NCBI RefSeq assembly: GCF_042683665.1
Contig: NZ_JBHUOO010000006.1
Source: Leeuwenhoekiella polynyae
GTDB lineage: Bacteria > Bacteroidota > Bacteroidia > Flavobacteriales > Flavobacteriaceae
Length of the DNA: 64,000 bases
Direction: 5' to 3' (one strand)
Shown piece by piece: positions 42,272 through 51,823 of this stretch. Made by a program: the position numbers and the translations under genes. A model generated the notes under the pieces. The model was not told the DNA's origin. It was given only the letters and a program-made list of their open reading frames with translations, and made no database searches. Positions within the stretch are counted from its first letter, which is position 1; each line of letters starts with the position of its first letter.

Positions 42272-43488
42272 ATGGATAGAAAAGAAAAACTCAACAGGAT
42301 ATTTTTAATTCTATTGAGTTTGTTTGTAGTGATGTTGGGCTATGGCATTTTATTACCTACCCTTCCCTATTATACCGAACGATTAGCGTTAAAGGACAAT
42401 CTTGATACTGTGACCTTATCAATTTCCATATTGGATTGCTTACGAGCATTTATCCATTTTTTCAGTTATTATTTGTGGTGGTTTGGGGAAAGCTTTCAGA
42501 CAAATACGGTCGTAAACCCATTATTATTTGTGGACTAATCGGTTTTGTAATTATGCAATTACTTACTGGTCTGGCCACATCCTTGACAATGCTCTATATC
42601 GCTCGAATCTTTGGTGGTATTTTCACGTCTTCAGTTATTCCAGTTAACAACGCATATTTAAGCGATATTACTTCTGAAAAACGGAGAACAAAAATAATGG
42701 CTTGGTCTGGCGTTGCCATTAGCTCTGGGGTTATTTTCGGCCCTGTCATTGGTGGCTTTTTATCCCAAACTGACATTCATATAAGATATTCTATAGGTCT
42801 GCTGCATTTAGACCGATTTTCAGTCCCCTTTTTATTCGTTGCCATACTAGGATTAATTGTCCTTTTCGTTGTGATGAAATGGCTAAAGAACACCGCTCGT
42901 GTAGATAAGTTCACTACAAAAAAAGTAAGCTTGCGTTTCACATTTACTAAATATTTTATCGTATTACTGGTATTATCCTTTGTCATTCAATTTGTAGTGA
43001 CTTTGTTTGAAACTGCTTTTTCAATCTATGGTAAAGATGAATTAGGGTTTAACAGTAATCAAGTCGGTATTGGTTTTATGCTATGTGGTTCAATAATGGC
43101 TGTTTTACAACCCGTGTTCGCTACTTACGGAGAGAGGTTTTTATCCACAAAGAAACAAATTGCTCTAGGGCTATTTATATCTGGATTATCCTTAATAGCC
43201 TTTCCATTTTTTAATAATGAAATTTTGGTATATGCATTAATCATTGTATTTGCTGCTGGAGGTGCTATGGTAACACCAAATTTGCTATCGGCCGTATCAC
43301 TGATATCAAACAAAGATACTGGCAGGAACATATCTATCCAGAGCTCGACCAATAGCATTGGTCAGATTCTAGGCCCCGTTTTAGGAACGTGGCTGATTAC
43401 AGGTGGTTTTTACTATCCTTTCATTATTGCCGGAATCATTGTTTTGGTTGCTATTAGCACTCTATTTTTTCTTAAAAATCCGCCATAA
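42272..43488 (+). pseudogene. MFS efflux transporter, broken by a frameshift
   Basis: Two overlapping frames encode one protein. Residues MDRKEKLNRIFLILLSLFVVM...NLDTV from 42272 are the first helix of a drug:H+ antiporter. The rest, from about 42420 (FHIGLLTSIYPFFQLLFVVVWGKLSDKYGRKP), continues in another frame to 43488. A single-base loss near 42412-42420 would explain it. The family is TetA/DHA1-like. It starts right after the copB stop, so it was the last gene of that group. If the base loss is a sequencing error, the gene would be intact. Confidence 0.8.
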
Positions 43489-43544
43489 AATACATACGTA
43501 TTACTTATAGATGTTTAACCCAAATCCAAAGCCCCAATAATACT

Positions 43545-44396
43545 ATGCACAAGCTAATTCATATAATACTAGACAATTATAAAGAGGAAATAAAAATAGT
43601 TGAGGAATCTAACCTTGGCGATTTCAATAATGTTGAAAAAGGTATTTCCATTTCAAGACGATATTTACAAAAGTTACGAATATGTGTTAGGGAAAATGAA
43701 TTCGTGGATCAACAGAACGAAATAATATTCTTTAAAAAACATAAGCCTTACATCTACAGCAGATTAAAATTTTATGCCCAACTCTATAATTTTTTAATAA
43801 ATAGGCCTGCGGGAACAATAAAATCCCAAGAAGAATTTATAGATTCAGAAATAAATAGGCTTCAAGAAAGCAATAGACGAAATATAGACTTTATCAAATA
43901 TTACAGAGAGGATTCTGAACTTTTAGATGAATTTTATTTTTTACGCGGACACGACAAAATTAGCTTGGTTTCTGACACATCACACTTTTATACTGATGCA
44001 GAATTTTCTACAAGCCACGATAGCGCTATTGCAAAAATTATGGCATATGACCTTCTAATTAGCCACTACGTTGGGGAATTAAGTTATTTAAGAGACCTCT
44101 CCTACAGTAAACCCAATAAATTGAACACTTTATCAAATGGTGAGCGACTTGGTTGGACAGCCTCAAAAACAGACCTCATTGAATTGATTTATGCCTTACA
44201 GGCATCTGGGGCAATAAAAAGTGGTACCGCTGGCATTAAAGAAATGGCTTCAGCTTGTGAGGATATATTTGAACTCAAACTCGGAAATGTATATAGAACT
44301 TTTCTAGAAATTAGAGAACGAAAAATTGACCAAACCAAGTTTATCGATAGACTAAAATCAACACTTTTAAGGCGAATGGAAGAAACGGACGGATAA
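43545..44396 (+). CDS. rteC: RteC-family regulator
   Basis: A 283-residue helical protein with the RteC domain. In Bacteroides CTnDOT, RteC activates the excision operon after tetracycline signalling through RteA/RteB. Neither rteA nor rteB is visible here. The C-terminal part (LGWTASKTDLIELIYALQASGAI...) is the best conserved block and contains the probable winged helix. It lies directly upstream of the excisionase-like gene and the replication genes. Confidence 0.88.
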   Translation: MHKLIHIILDNYKEEIKIVEESNLGDFNNVEKGISISRRYLQKLRICVRENEFVDQQNEIIFFKKHKPYIYSRLKFYAQLYNFLINRPAGTIKSQEEFIDSEINRLQESNRRNIDFIKYYREDSELLDEFYFLRGHDKISLVSDTSHFYTDAEFSTSHDSAIAKIMAYDLLISHYVGELSYLRDLSYSKPNKLNTLSNGERLGWTASKTDLIELIYALQASGAIKSGTAGIKEMASACEDIFELKLGNVYRTFLEIRERKIDQTKFIDRLKSTLLRRMEETDG

Positions 44397-44422
44397 TTTT
44401 TTTAAAATTCAAAACGTTAAAA

Positions 44423-44454
44423 TTTTTCCCAAGTTGGGTTGAACTTGGGAAAAA
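44423..44454 (+). terminator. Terminator after rteC
   Basis: Perfect 13-bp stem TTTTTCCCAAGTT / AACTTGGGAAAAA with a 6-base loop, 27 bp after the rteC stop. It overlaps the first of two related direct repeats. Confidence 0.65.
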
Positions 44455-44577
44455 GTAAAATTAATTTTATTTATCGTCATTTGGTATAGATGATTTAAAG
44501 AACAAACCCCAAATAGAACTAATCTAAACCATTGAAAATGAACAAATAAAAACACCCTACTTGGGTGCAACTTGGGA
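44434..44577 (+). repeat. Direct repeats and hairpins upstream of the excisionase-like gene
   Basis: TTGGGTTGAACTTGGGA (44434-44450) and TTGGGTGCAACTTGGGA (44561-44577) match at 15 of 17 bases. Around the second lie CACCC/GGGTG and TTGGGAT/ATCCCAA inverted repeats. The 293-bp gap between rteC and the HTH gene is a candidate control or replication region of the ICE. Confidence 0.45.
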
Positions 44578-44689
44578 TTAAAATCCAATAAACCATCCCA
44601 AATTTGTAGAACGAAAGTCAAATCAGATCAGGGGCTATCAAATTAGTTGAAATCGAAACGATAGTCCCTTTCTTTAAAATCGTTCTATT

Positions 44690-44974
44690 ATGCCAGCAAA
44701 TATTATTACCACCGACGACCTTCGAGAATTCAAAATGGAATTGCTTGATGACATTAAGAATCTTCTATCTAAACAAGCAACTGGAAAACTTAAGAAATAT
44801 CTAAAATCTTCCGAAGTAATGGATTTGCTTCAAGTCAGTCCAGGGACATTACAGAATCTTCGCATAAACGGAACATTGCCATACACAAAAGTTGGGGGTA
44901 TTATCTACTACGATGCCGAGGAAATTCAAGGCGTGATGACATCAAATCGTGTACAGCACGGTTTAAATTCTTAA
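44690..44974 (+). CDS. Excisionase-like helix-turn-helix protein
   Basis: A 94-residue protein with an N-terminal helix and a MerR/HTH_17-type DNA-binding core: LKSSEVMDLLQVSPGTLQNLRINGTLPYTKVGGIIYYDAEEI. This is the winged-helix family of excisionases and Bacteroides element regulators. It follows rteC and precedes a replication-type gene by 3 bp. It probably helps excise the element or starts its replication operon. Confidence 0.85.
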   Translation: MPANIITTDDLREFKMELLDDIKNLLSKQATGKLKKYLKSSEVMDLLQVSPGTLQNLRINGTLPYTKVGGIIYYDAEEIQGVMTSNRVQHGLNS

Positions 44975-44977
44975 GCG

Positions 44978-45730
44978 ATGAACTACATAAAGCTACTTAA
45001 TGCGGCATTTGAAAAATTCTATTTCGATGACCGCCTAAATCCCACGCACATAACCCTTTATATGGCGCTATTTCAGGAATGGAATAGTAGTCGGTTTGCA
45101 GATGAATTTTATGTGAATCGAAGGGATTTGATGCGAGCTGCCAAAATAGGCTCAAAATCTACGTATCATCGATGCGTTACAAATTTAGACTCGTGGCTTT
45201 ACCTATGCTATTTCCCATCCAACAATCCATACAAGGGCAGTAAAATCAAGATGTCCATAATTGGGACTAGTGATGAACCTGTTTCGGGACAGTACAATCC
45301 CATATTAGAACAACTTGCGGAACAGTACCATCCCAGAGTTGTACCGCTTGAGGGACACCACCATCCCAAAAATGGACAAGTTGTGGACTTGCACCATCCC
45401 ACCAGTGGACAAGCATTGGTATCTACTATAAACAATACCAAACAAATAAACAATATAAAACAACCAAAGGGCTGGCAGGTCGTTATTGATTTTTTTATTG
45501 AAAAAGGTTTTATTGCCGATGAAGGAAAAAAATTCTTCGAGCATTACGAAACTCGGAACTGGAAAACGAGTGATGGAAATGAAATTAGAGATTGGCGTGC
45601 TTTGGCCACGAACTGGATGGACAGAACAGAGCTATATACCGAGGAAAACAAACCAAACAAAAAACAACCGTCCCAAATCAAGGACAACTTGCGAACCACT
45701 AAAAACAAAGATTATGGACAACCCCTCTAA
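44978..45730 (+). CDS. Winged-helix replication-type protein with 11-residue repeats
   Basis: A 250-residue protein. The N-terminal 100 residues (THITLYMALFQEWNSSRF...NRRDLMRAAKIGSKSTYHR) look like the winged helix of phage/ICE replication initiators or DnaD-type proteins. Residues about 108-150 hold four imperfect 11-residue repeats starting YNP, YHP, HHP and HHP; their DNA has ACCATCCCA exactly every 33 bp (45327, 45360, 45393). The C-terminal part (IDFFIEKGFIADEGKKFFEHYETRNWK) resembles primosome-type domains. It overlaps the ATPase gene by 17 bp, so the two are coupled. Confidence 0.6.
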   Translation: MNYIKLLNAAFEKFYFDDRLNPTHITLYMALFQEWNSSRFADEFYVNRRDLMRAAKIGSKSTYHRCVTNLDSWLYLCYFPSNNPYKGSKIKMSIIGTSDEPVSGQYNPILEQLAEQYHPRVVPLEGHHHPKNGQVVDLHHPTSGQALVSTINNTKQINNIKQPKGWQVVIDFFIEKGFIADEGKKFFEHYETRNWKTSDGNEIRDWRALATNWMDRTELYTEENKPNKKQPSQIKDNLRTTKNKDYGQPL

Positions 45731-46376
45731 AATTACCGAAGGTGGCGTGGAATACTCGCTCGGAAAGTTTGATGGTAAAAGCGTTCTCTACGATTTTGAC
45801 AAAATCTTGATTTACTTGGATGCAAAGGGAAAGTTGCTCTTTGGCAAACAATTTAGAATCTATGATGAGGACACGGTTATCATCCGCAAACTATGCCATT
45901 ATTTCATCAATGATGAAGAAAATTGTCTGAAAGATGATATCGATCCTGACAAGGGCATACTTCTTTCAGGGCCTGTAGGGTGTGGAAAGACCACTTTGAT
46001 GAAACTACTGCGATACATTGTGCCAATGCAACGACCATATGAAATGATTCCCTGCCGAAATGTAGCGTTTAGTTTTAATCACTTGGGATTTAAGACTATC
46101 GAGGAATATGGTAATACAAAATTTTTCTGCTTTGATGATTTAGGCGTCGAGCCTGCTGGAAGGTTTTATGGCAAGGATCTGAACGTAATGGGCGAAGTGC
46201 TCTTGTCTCGTTACGAATTATATCTGCAAACCAAAAAGAAAATTAAAACCCACGCCACCACTAATCTGAACGCTGAAGAACTGGAAGAACGCTACGGAAA
46301 TCGTGTTCGAAGCAGAATGCGTGAGCTGTTTAATTTGATTGCTTTTGATAAGCGGGCTAGGGATAAAAGGAAATAA
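45714..46376 (+). CDS. ATPase, DnaC/IstB-type loader
   Basis: A 220-residue protein with a Walker A motif GPVGCGKTTL (near residues 82-91) and a later FFCFDDLGVEP Walker B. The closest family is the helicase-loader/IstB ATPases used by mobile elements. ATG 45714 is chosen because the upstream frame (to 45486) lies in the wrong frame of the preceding gene. It overlaps that gene by 17 bp and likely loads the replicative helicase onto the excised element. Confidence 0.82.
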   Translation: MDNPSKITEGGVEYSLGKFDGKSVLYDFDKILIYLDAKGKLLFGKQFRIYDEDTVIIRKLCHYFINDEENCLKDDIDPDKGILLSGPVGCGKTTLMKLLRYIVPMQRPYEMIPCRNVAFSFNHLGFKTIEEYGNTKFFCFDDLGVEPAGRFYGKDLNVMGEVLLSRYELYLQTKKKIKTHATTNLNAEELEERYGNRVRSRMRELFNLIAFDKRARDKRK

Positions 46377-46597
46377 TCGCAGTAATAGTTAAACATTGGC
46401 AAATATTTGGTATTCTGCCAAAACTTAATTTAAATAATTAGAAGCAACACTTATCATCCAGACTAGATTTACGAGTTTAATAATAGGGAATAACTCAACC
46501 TCTGAAAGATTTATATAATAAAATCACTTCTGAAATAAACTGCTCTATTATAGCTTTCAAGCTTTTGGTCAACTCTAAAAAAATATCTTTCATAATT

Positions 46598-47236
46598 CTA
46601 ATGATTTTGAATGGATAACAGAATGGATAATGCGATGCGCTGAATATTTATGAAATCTGAAATATAGCTGCCTTCATCTATATTACTCAAAAACCCCAAT
46701 TCAAAAAGGACAGAGGGACAATATCCAACCGTTTCCCGTAGAACTTGAAAATTTGCAAACTTCACACCCCTACTTTCAAAACCCAATTCTTTATTAAGCA
46801 CAGCTTGCAATTGAAAAGCTAACCAAGTGGCATCTTTTGTATATTGTGAATTAGCTTTTGCTACATATACTTCCACTCCTCTAGCGTTCGGATTATCGGA
46901 ATGATTGGAATGCAACGAAATAAATACATCTGCTTCCAAAACTTTGGACAATTTGCTTCTATCGGTTAAAGAAATAAGCGTATCGCTATATCTCGTCAAG
47001 TAAATATCCATTGGATTTTTAGACTGTTCATTGAGCTTCAAAAGTTCCAATGCAATATCCAGTACAACATCCTTTTCTTTGACGCCATTTATTCCAATAG
47101 CACCAGAATCTTTTCCACCGTGTCCAACATCAATTACAATTTGTTTTTGAGTAGAAATTTCCTGCCCAAAAATGATGCGCATTTTTGAGAGCAAAAACAC
47201 AAAACTGACGTTTTTGAGCACTTTTTTCATTTTCAA
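46598..47236 (-). CDS. N-acetylmuramoyl-L-alanine amidase
   Basis: A 212-residue secreted zinc amidase: signal-like N-terminus, then VIDVGHGGKDSGAIG (first zinc His near 39), VFISLHSNHSDNPNARG (second His near 107) and a C-terminal LGFLSNIDE with the catalytic Glu region of the AmiC family. It cuts peptide stems from peptidoglycan. It lies alone on the minus strand beside the mating-pore operon, where it may open the wall for pore assembly. The flanking gap 46377-46597 shows only a 32-codon minus frame at 46495-46593. Confidence 0.88.
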   Translation of the reverse strand: MKMKKVLKNVSFVFLLSKMRIIFGQEISTQKQIVIDVGHGGKDSGAIGINGVKEKDVVLDIALELLKLNEQSKNPMDIYLTRYSDTLISLTDRSKLSKVLEADVFISLHSNHSDNPNARGVEVYVAKANSQYTKDATWLAFQLQAVLNKELGFESRGVKFANFQVLRETVGYCPSVLFELGFLSNIDEGSYISDFINIQRIALSILLSIQNH

Positions 47237-47419
47237 TTTTCAGGTTATCAACAACCTCCTTGCAAAAATCCATAGAATTTGATGCTAAATAATAACAACG
47301 GAATTCAAACTAAATCAAATAATATTTTATTCACAAATATTTGATTATCAGTTATTTATGTTCAAATATATGTAAATTTCCAATAACGAAAATGAACTAA
47401 AAATTTAAACTTTTCCGTT

Positions 47420-47707
47420 ATGAAAAAATCACACTATTTAGCATCCATTCTTTCGCTCTTATCCACTTCGCTTTTTGCTCAAATTGGTGGCATAGAAGAT
47501 TCAGTTAACGATGTGGGCGACACTATCCGAATTATTTTTCCAATACTACTCGGTGTAATCTTCCTTGTAGGTTTCCTGTTCAACGCAGGACATTTTTTTG
47601 GGGAAAATGCAGATTTAAAAAAGGGGATTACCCGAGTTTTAGTATTTGTATTGATTGCAGGTGCCGTCGTAGGCATATTTACTTACCTCATAGGAATTGT
47701 TGTATAA
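47420..47707 (+). CDS. traE: TraE (DUF4134) mating-pore protein
   Basis: A 95-residue protein with signal MKKSHYLASILSLLSTSLFAQ and two membrane helices; VirB2-like pilin subunit of Bacteroides conjugation systems (DUF4134). It opens the traE-traN operon, 3 bp before traF. A 183-bp gap separates it from the divergent amidase gene and should hold the promoter. Confidence 0.85.
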   Translation: MKKSHYLASILSLLSTSLFAQIGGIEDSVNDVGDTIRIIFPILLGVIFLVGFLFNAGHFFGENADLKKGITRVLVFVLIAGAVVGIFTYLIGIVV

Positions 47708-47709
47708 CG

Positions 47710-47994
47710 ATGAAGAAGTTTGAGGTCTATAAAAACATCAGGAAAAGGGCGGTCATTTTTGGGCTGCCCATTTCCCTGTTTGCCTTAATGATGGTTTCCG
47801 TTTTGGCTTCCTTGCTCATCATCATCTTCTCTTTCAGCTTTGGGATAATAATAGGTGTACTGGTATTCAATGCTGCATTATATGTCGCCTTGACTCGAAT
47901 AAACCACAATCCGCAGCTTTTCCAAATGGCAAAAGCATTTCCACAAATCATCAGTAACAAAAGAAATTCAGGCTTCGATTATGAACAAGATTAA
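47710..47994 (+). CDS. traF: TraF (DUF4133) mating-pore protein
   Basis: A 94-residue membrane protein with two hydrophobic helices (about 15-38 and 40-60) and a C-terminal NHNPQLFQMAKAFPQII tail. It is the DUF4133/VirB3-like subunit that pairs with the VirB4 ATPase. Its 3' end overlaps the start of the next gene by 14 bp, so the two are coupled. Confidence 0.85.
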   Translation: MKKFEVYKNIRKRAVIFGLPISLFALMMVSVLASLLIIIFSFSFGIIIGVLVFNAALYVALTRINHNPQLFQMAKAFPQIISNKRNSGFDYEQD

Positions 47995-50383
47995 TCTTTC
48001 GGCATATCAACCCATTACGGATATTCAAGATAATATCGTATTTGCCAATAATGGCAACGTAGTCTTGTGCTATAAAGGGAATCTACCGGAAATCTATTCG
48101 CTTTCCGAAAAAGATTTTGAGGATATGCACGGTGCTTGGTTTCAGGCATTAAAGTCATTGCCAGTTGGTACTGTAGTTCATAAACAGGATATCTACCTGA
48201 AGAAATCATATACTTCGGAACAACTTCCGAATTCCACCTTTTTGGAAAAAGCAACCCACGAGCATTTTAAAGGTCGTGGCCATATCGAGCACAACTGTTA
48301 TTTGTTCTTCATTTTGACAAAGAATAAGGCGCTCAACAATCCTAAATATGTCAATCCGTTCAGAAAGGTTTCAAAGGGAATCGTACAAGAACTGGATGAC
48401 AATATTAAGAGTTTCGCAAACTCGGTTAGTGATTCTGTTTCCTTCATCAACAATAGCCGAAAGATGGATTTTGTTTCGCTTAGAGCGGAAGACATTCAGC
48501 AATTAACAAGTGCCTATTTCAATGGTTTTAATGAAGGCTACGATACCGATATTTTATTGGACAAAAAAAGCGTCAATATTGGCGAAAACCATTTTGATGC
48601 CCTTGCCATCAACAGCGAACTGTGCTTTGGCGAAAGTGTACAGAGTAGCAAAACCAATGAGAAATTCACTTCTGACGATTTTGTATTTCATCAAGGGTTT
48701 ATTGATGGTATAGGGCTTACGCTTAACGAGAACCACATTGTCAACCAGATTTTGTATTTGGACGACAAACAAAAGTGGCGCAAGCTACTCGATAAGAAGA
48801 TTGAGGAACTAAATAAAAGCTCAAATTTCGGTTCGCAGAATAAAGTAGTTCTGGGGAAAATCCAGCACATCCTTGACCAAATCAATGCCGATGATAATGC
48901 CAGAATTATTCGTGGTCATTTGAACATAGTGTACTGGTCTAAAGATGCCAAAGAGCTCGACAAAATAACTTCAAAAATAAAGACTGAATTTAAGGAATTG
49001 GACATCATCCCGTATTATCCAAGAGGCGAAGAACGTAAGAATTACATCCTAAATAGCTACTGCTGTTTCTCTTCTAATTTCTCGAATAATGATTTATACG
49101 TAACCGATTTAAAACACGCGCTTTGCCTTTTCATCAATAACACCAATTACAAAAGTGATAACACCGGAATCATCTTCAATGACCGAGAGCATAACATTCC
49201 TGTCCTGAAGGATGTTTGGGATGAAAAGAAGAAAAGAATTAAGGCAAGGAACTTTGCCATTTTTGCGCCAACGGGTGAAGGTAAATCCTTTTTGGCCAAT
49301 AACATTCTGCGTCAGTATTTTGAAAGTGGCGTTCGGTTGGTTATCATAGATTTGGGTGGTTCATATACCAAGTTTGCCAAACTCTATCCTGAAAAATATA
49401 CGGTGCTTCGCTATGAAAGTGGAAAGAACCTTGGTATCAATCCATTTTATATAAGTGATACAAATGACCTCACACCAGAACGCTTGGAAGATTTATCGGT
49501 GTTCCTGTTCGAACTGTTTGCTTCTGATTTAAAGGTTACAAAAGCGCAATCAGTTTCGGTAAAAAAGATACTTCGCCATTATTATGATAGCATTTCAGAA
49601 AATCACTCTTTAGATGGTTTTTACAGCTTTATAGAAAGGAATCAGGAAGACCTTCTGAGCACTTTAAAAATCCATCCCGACTACTTCAATGTCACGAGCT
49701 TCTTGCACGTAATGTCCGAATACGTCGGCGATGGTCTATATAGCTTCCTCTTTGAAGTTAGCGAAGACCAGACCTATAAGATTGAGGACAAACGATTAAT
49801 TGTTTTTGAACTGGATGAAGTTAAGGACAACAAAGAGATCTTATCTGTAATGCTGAAGCTCATTAAGTCCGCCATCCAAAGAACGATTTGGAAAAATAGG
49901 GCTGAAAAAGGTATCATCCTTTTCGACGAGTTTGCCAAGCAACTGAAGTTTGAAAATGTTCTGGAAAGCGTAGAATTCTACTATCAAGCTATTCGTAAAC
50001 AAAACGGTGCGATTGGGATTATTCTACAGTCCATAAATCAATTGCCCAACAATTCGACTTCCGCAAGTATTCTCGAAAACACACAGGTCATTTACAGCCT
50101 TAACAATGAAAAAGGCTATGATGAACTTGTTAAAAGGCTCAACCTATCAAGCCACGATTTAAACCAATTAAAGTCCATCAAAAATAATCTTTCGGGATCT
50201 CGCAAGTACACCGAAATGTTTATCAAGATTGGTAGGGAAAGTAACATTTTCCGTCTCGAAGTTCCGAAGGAAGTATATGCAGCTTACTTGACGGACGGAC
50301 AGGAAAACGAAGAAATAATGAAACTCTATAATGAGCATCACGATATGGAAAAAGCAATAATTCAATTCACATCTAAAAAATAA
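47981..50383 (+). CDS. traG: TraG-type VirB4 ATPase
   Basis: An 800-residue cytoplasmic ATPase powering the mating pore. Walker A FAPTGEGKSFL is near residues 427-437 and Walker B IILFDEFAKQL near 645. The N-terminal part (NISAYQPITDIQDNIVFANNGNVVLCYKG) is the VirB4 domain of Bacteroides TraG. It overlaps traF by 14 bp and precedes traI by 4 bp. Confidence 0.93.
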   Translation: MNKINLSAYQPITDIQDNIVFANNGNVVLCYKGNLPEIYSLSEKDFEDMHGAWFQALKSLPVGTVVHKQDIYLKKSYTSEQLPNSTFLEKATHEHFKGRGHIEHNCYLFFILTKNKALNNPKYVNPFRKVSKGIVQELDDNIKSFANSVSDSVSFINNSRKMDFVSLRAEDIQQLTSAYFNGFNEGYDTDILLDKKSVNIGENHFDALAINSELCFGESVQSSKTNEKFTSDDFVFHQGFIDGIGLTLNENHIVNQILYLDDKQKWRKLLDKKIEELNKSSNFGSQNKVVLGKIQHILDQINADDNARIIRGHLNIVYWSKDAKELDKITSKIKTEFKELDIIPYYPRGEERKNYILNSYCCFSSNFSNNDLYVTDLKHALCLFINNTNYKSDNTGIIFNDREHNIPVLKDVWDEKKKRIKARNFAIFAPTGEGKSFLANNILRQYFESGVRLVIIDLGGSYTKFAKLYPEKYTVLRYESGKNLGINPFYISDTNDLTPERLEDLSVFLFELFASDLKVTKAQSVSVKKILRHYYDSISENHSLDGFYSFIERNQEDLLSTLKIHPDYFNVTSFLHVMSEYVGDGLYSFLFEVSEDQTYKIEDKRLIVFELDEVKDNKEILSVMLKLIKSAIQRTIWKNRAEKGIILFDEFAKQLKFENVLESVEFYYQAIRKQNGAIGIILQSINQLPNNSTSASILENTQVIYSLNNEKGYDELVKRLNLSSHDLNQLKSIKNNLSGSRKYTEMFIKIGRESNIFRLEVPKEVYAAYLTDGQENEEIMKLYNEHHDMEKAIIQFTSKK

Positions 50384-50387
50384 TATT

Positions 50388-50969
50388 ATGAAGACAAAAA
50401 TCCAAATTTTAGTAATGACCGTAGCCCTGACTTTATTTATGTCGGGCAATGCCAATGCACAGGGAATGCCCACTTATGACAATACCAATTTTATCAGCTT
50501 GGTTAAACAGCTTATAGAATCAGGTAAACAGACGGCTCAAATGATAAAGTCTGTAAAGTTTCTGAAAGATGCAAAAGAGGCCATTGAGAAAGTATCAAGT
50601 GTGGTTCAACAACTGAGGGCAGTTGAAGAAATTGCAGACAACAATCAACGCCTTATCAATGTAATGCAAAATGATTTACAGGATATTTTAAACTCGCCTT
50701 ACATCAAACCAGATGAAGTTTCAAGAGTTGTGGAATCATTCGATGCCATAGTTCAAAATTCATTGGACACGGTGGATTTTATTGATAAAATCCTGTCCAG
50801 CGACTATCTAAAAATGAGCGATGCCGAACGTGCCGAAATTCTTAAAGCAAAAGAGTTGGAATCAAAGCAAATGGTTTCCAGCATAACCACTAAAACAAAA
50901 CGCTATCGTGATATCATTTCCTTCAGAAAAATGCAGGATAAGGTAAATAACCGCGAAACAGGATATTAA
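50388..50969 (+). CDS. traI: TraI (DUF4141) conjugal transfer protein
   Basis: A 193-residue periplasmic helical protein with signal MKTKIQILVMTVALTLFMSGNANAQ and a long coiled-coil region (IESGKQTAQMIKSVKFLKDAKEAIEKV). It is the DUF4141/VirB5-like member of the Bacteroides pore operon, between the VirB4 and VirB6 genes. Confidence 0.83.
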   Translation: MKTKIQILVMTVALTLFMSGNANAQGMPTYDNTNFISLVKQLIESGKQTAQMIKSVKFLKDAKEAIEKVSSVVQQLRAVEEIADNNQRLINVMQNDLQDILNSPYIKPDEVSRVVESFDAIVQNSLDTVDFIDKILSSDYLKMSDAERAEILKAKELESKQMVSSITTKTKRYRDIISFRKMQDKVNNRETGY

Positions 50970-50970
50970 A

Positions 50971-51813
50971 ATGACCGCAACTATACTTTTAGGGATTGGG
51001 TTGGAATACATAGATGCGGTGTTCCAGACCATACAGAGCAGCAACTTCTCGCAATATACTATTGCAGGGATGAAAACACTTGCTGTTCTGTTTTTTCTGG
51101 TCAACATTCTTAAAAAATACAATGAGGGTATTGCAGACAAAGACGGTTACACTTGGGGATTGAGTCCGGGCGAATTGGCCAAGAATTTTGCGGTCATTCT
51201 CTTGGTCATTTTCTCTACACAGGTTTTAGGTTTCTTCGATGGTATTTTGGTTGCTATCGAAGGTCAGTATCGAGGTACTGCACCAACATTATTGCCTTTA
51301 CAAATGCAGGATATTCCCATTGAAGAAGATGTAAGCCTTATTGATGCTGCAAAAAACGCAATGACATTGCTTTACGAAGCATTGGTTACACCGCTCTATG
51401 GATTCAAGATATTTTCATTCATCATCGGTATCTTCCTTTGGATTCTTGACCTTTTTATTTATCCGTTGTTTTTGGCTGAACGCTTTTTCCTTTTGGGAAT
51501 TATGCAGGCATTTTTTCCATTAATCATCAGTCTGGCAGTATTCGAAAAATTCCGTTCGCTCGCCTATAATTTTTTCAAATTGTATGCAGCGGTCTATATG
51601 CTCGTTCCTGCTTTTTTTCTGGTCAACGTTTTTGTAAATGCACTCTACACGGAAATAGACACAAACTTTTGGAATAATCTTTTTGGCACCGATGTGGGCG
51701 AAGGATTCTTCGCTCCTGTTGTACAGCTTGGTTCGGTTGGCTTTATCGTATTTCTGAAATTTAAACTATACAGACGTGCAACATCTTTCACATTAAGGCT
51801 ATTTACCAATTAA
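50971..51813 (+). CDS. traJ: TraJ (VirB6-like) inner-membrane pore protein
   Basis: A 280-residue membrane protein with about six hydrophobic helices, in the VirB6/TraJ position. The sequence IDAAKNAMTLLYEALVTPLYGFKIFSF and the C-terminal SVGFIVFLKFKLYRRAT are typical. Its ATG is 1 bp after the traI stop. Confidence 0.85.
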   Translation: MTATILLGIGLEYIDAVFQTIQSSNFSQYTIAGMKTLAVLFFLVNILKKYNEGIADKDGYTWGLSPGELAKNFAVILLVIFSTQVLGFFDGILVAIEGQYRGTAPTLLPLQMQDIPIEEDVSLIDAAKNAMTLLYEALVTPLYGFKIFSFIIGIFLWILDLFIYPLFLAERFFLLGIMQAFFPLIISLAVFEKFRSLAYNFFKLYAAVYMLVPAFFLVNVFVNALYTEIDTNFWNNLFGTDVGEGFFAPVVQLGSVGFIVFLKFKLYRRATSFTLRLFTN

Positions 51814-51823
51814 TCCAATCGAA

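Noticed and set aside
42272..43488. Programmed ribosomal frameshift in the MFS gene
   Set aside because: No slippery heptamer or downstream pseudoknot is evident near 42412-42420, and such control is not known for this family; simple mutation is more likely.
46495..46593. A 32-codon minus-strand frame (MKDIFLELTKSLK...)
   Set aside because: Too short, no recognisable family, and no terminator or clear ribosome site supports it. It may be a real small gene but cannot be supported here.
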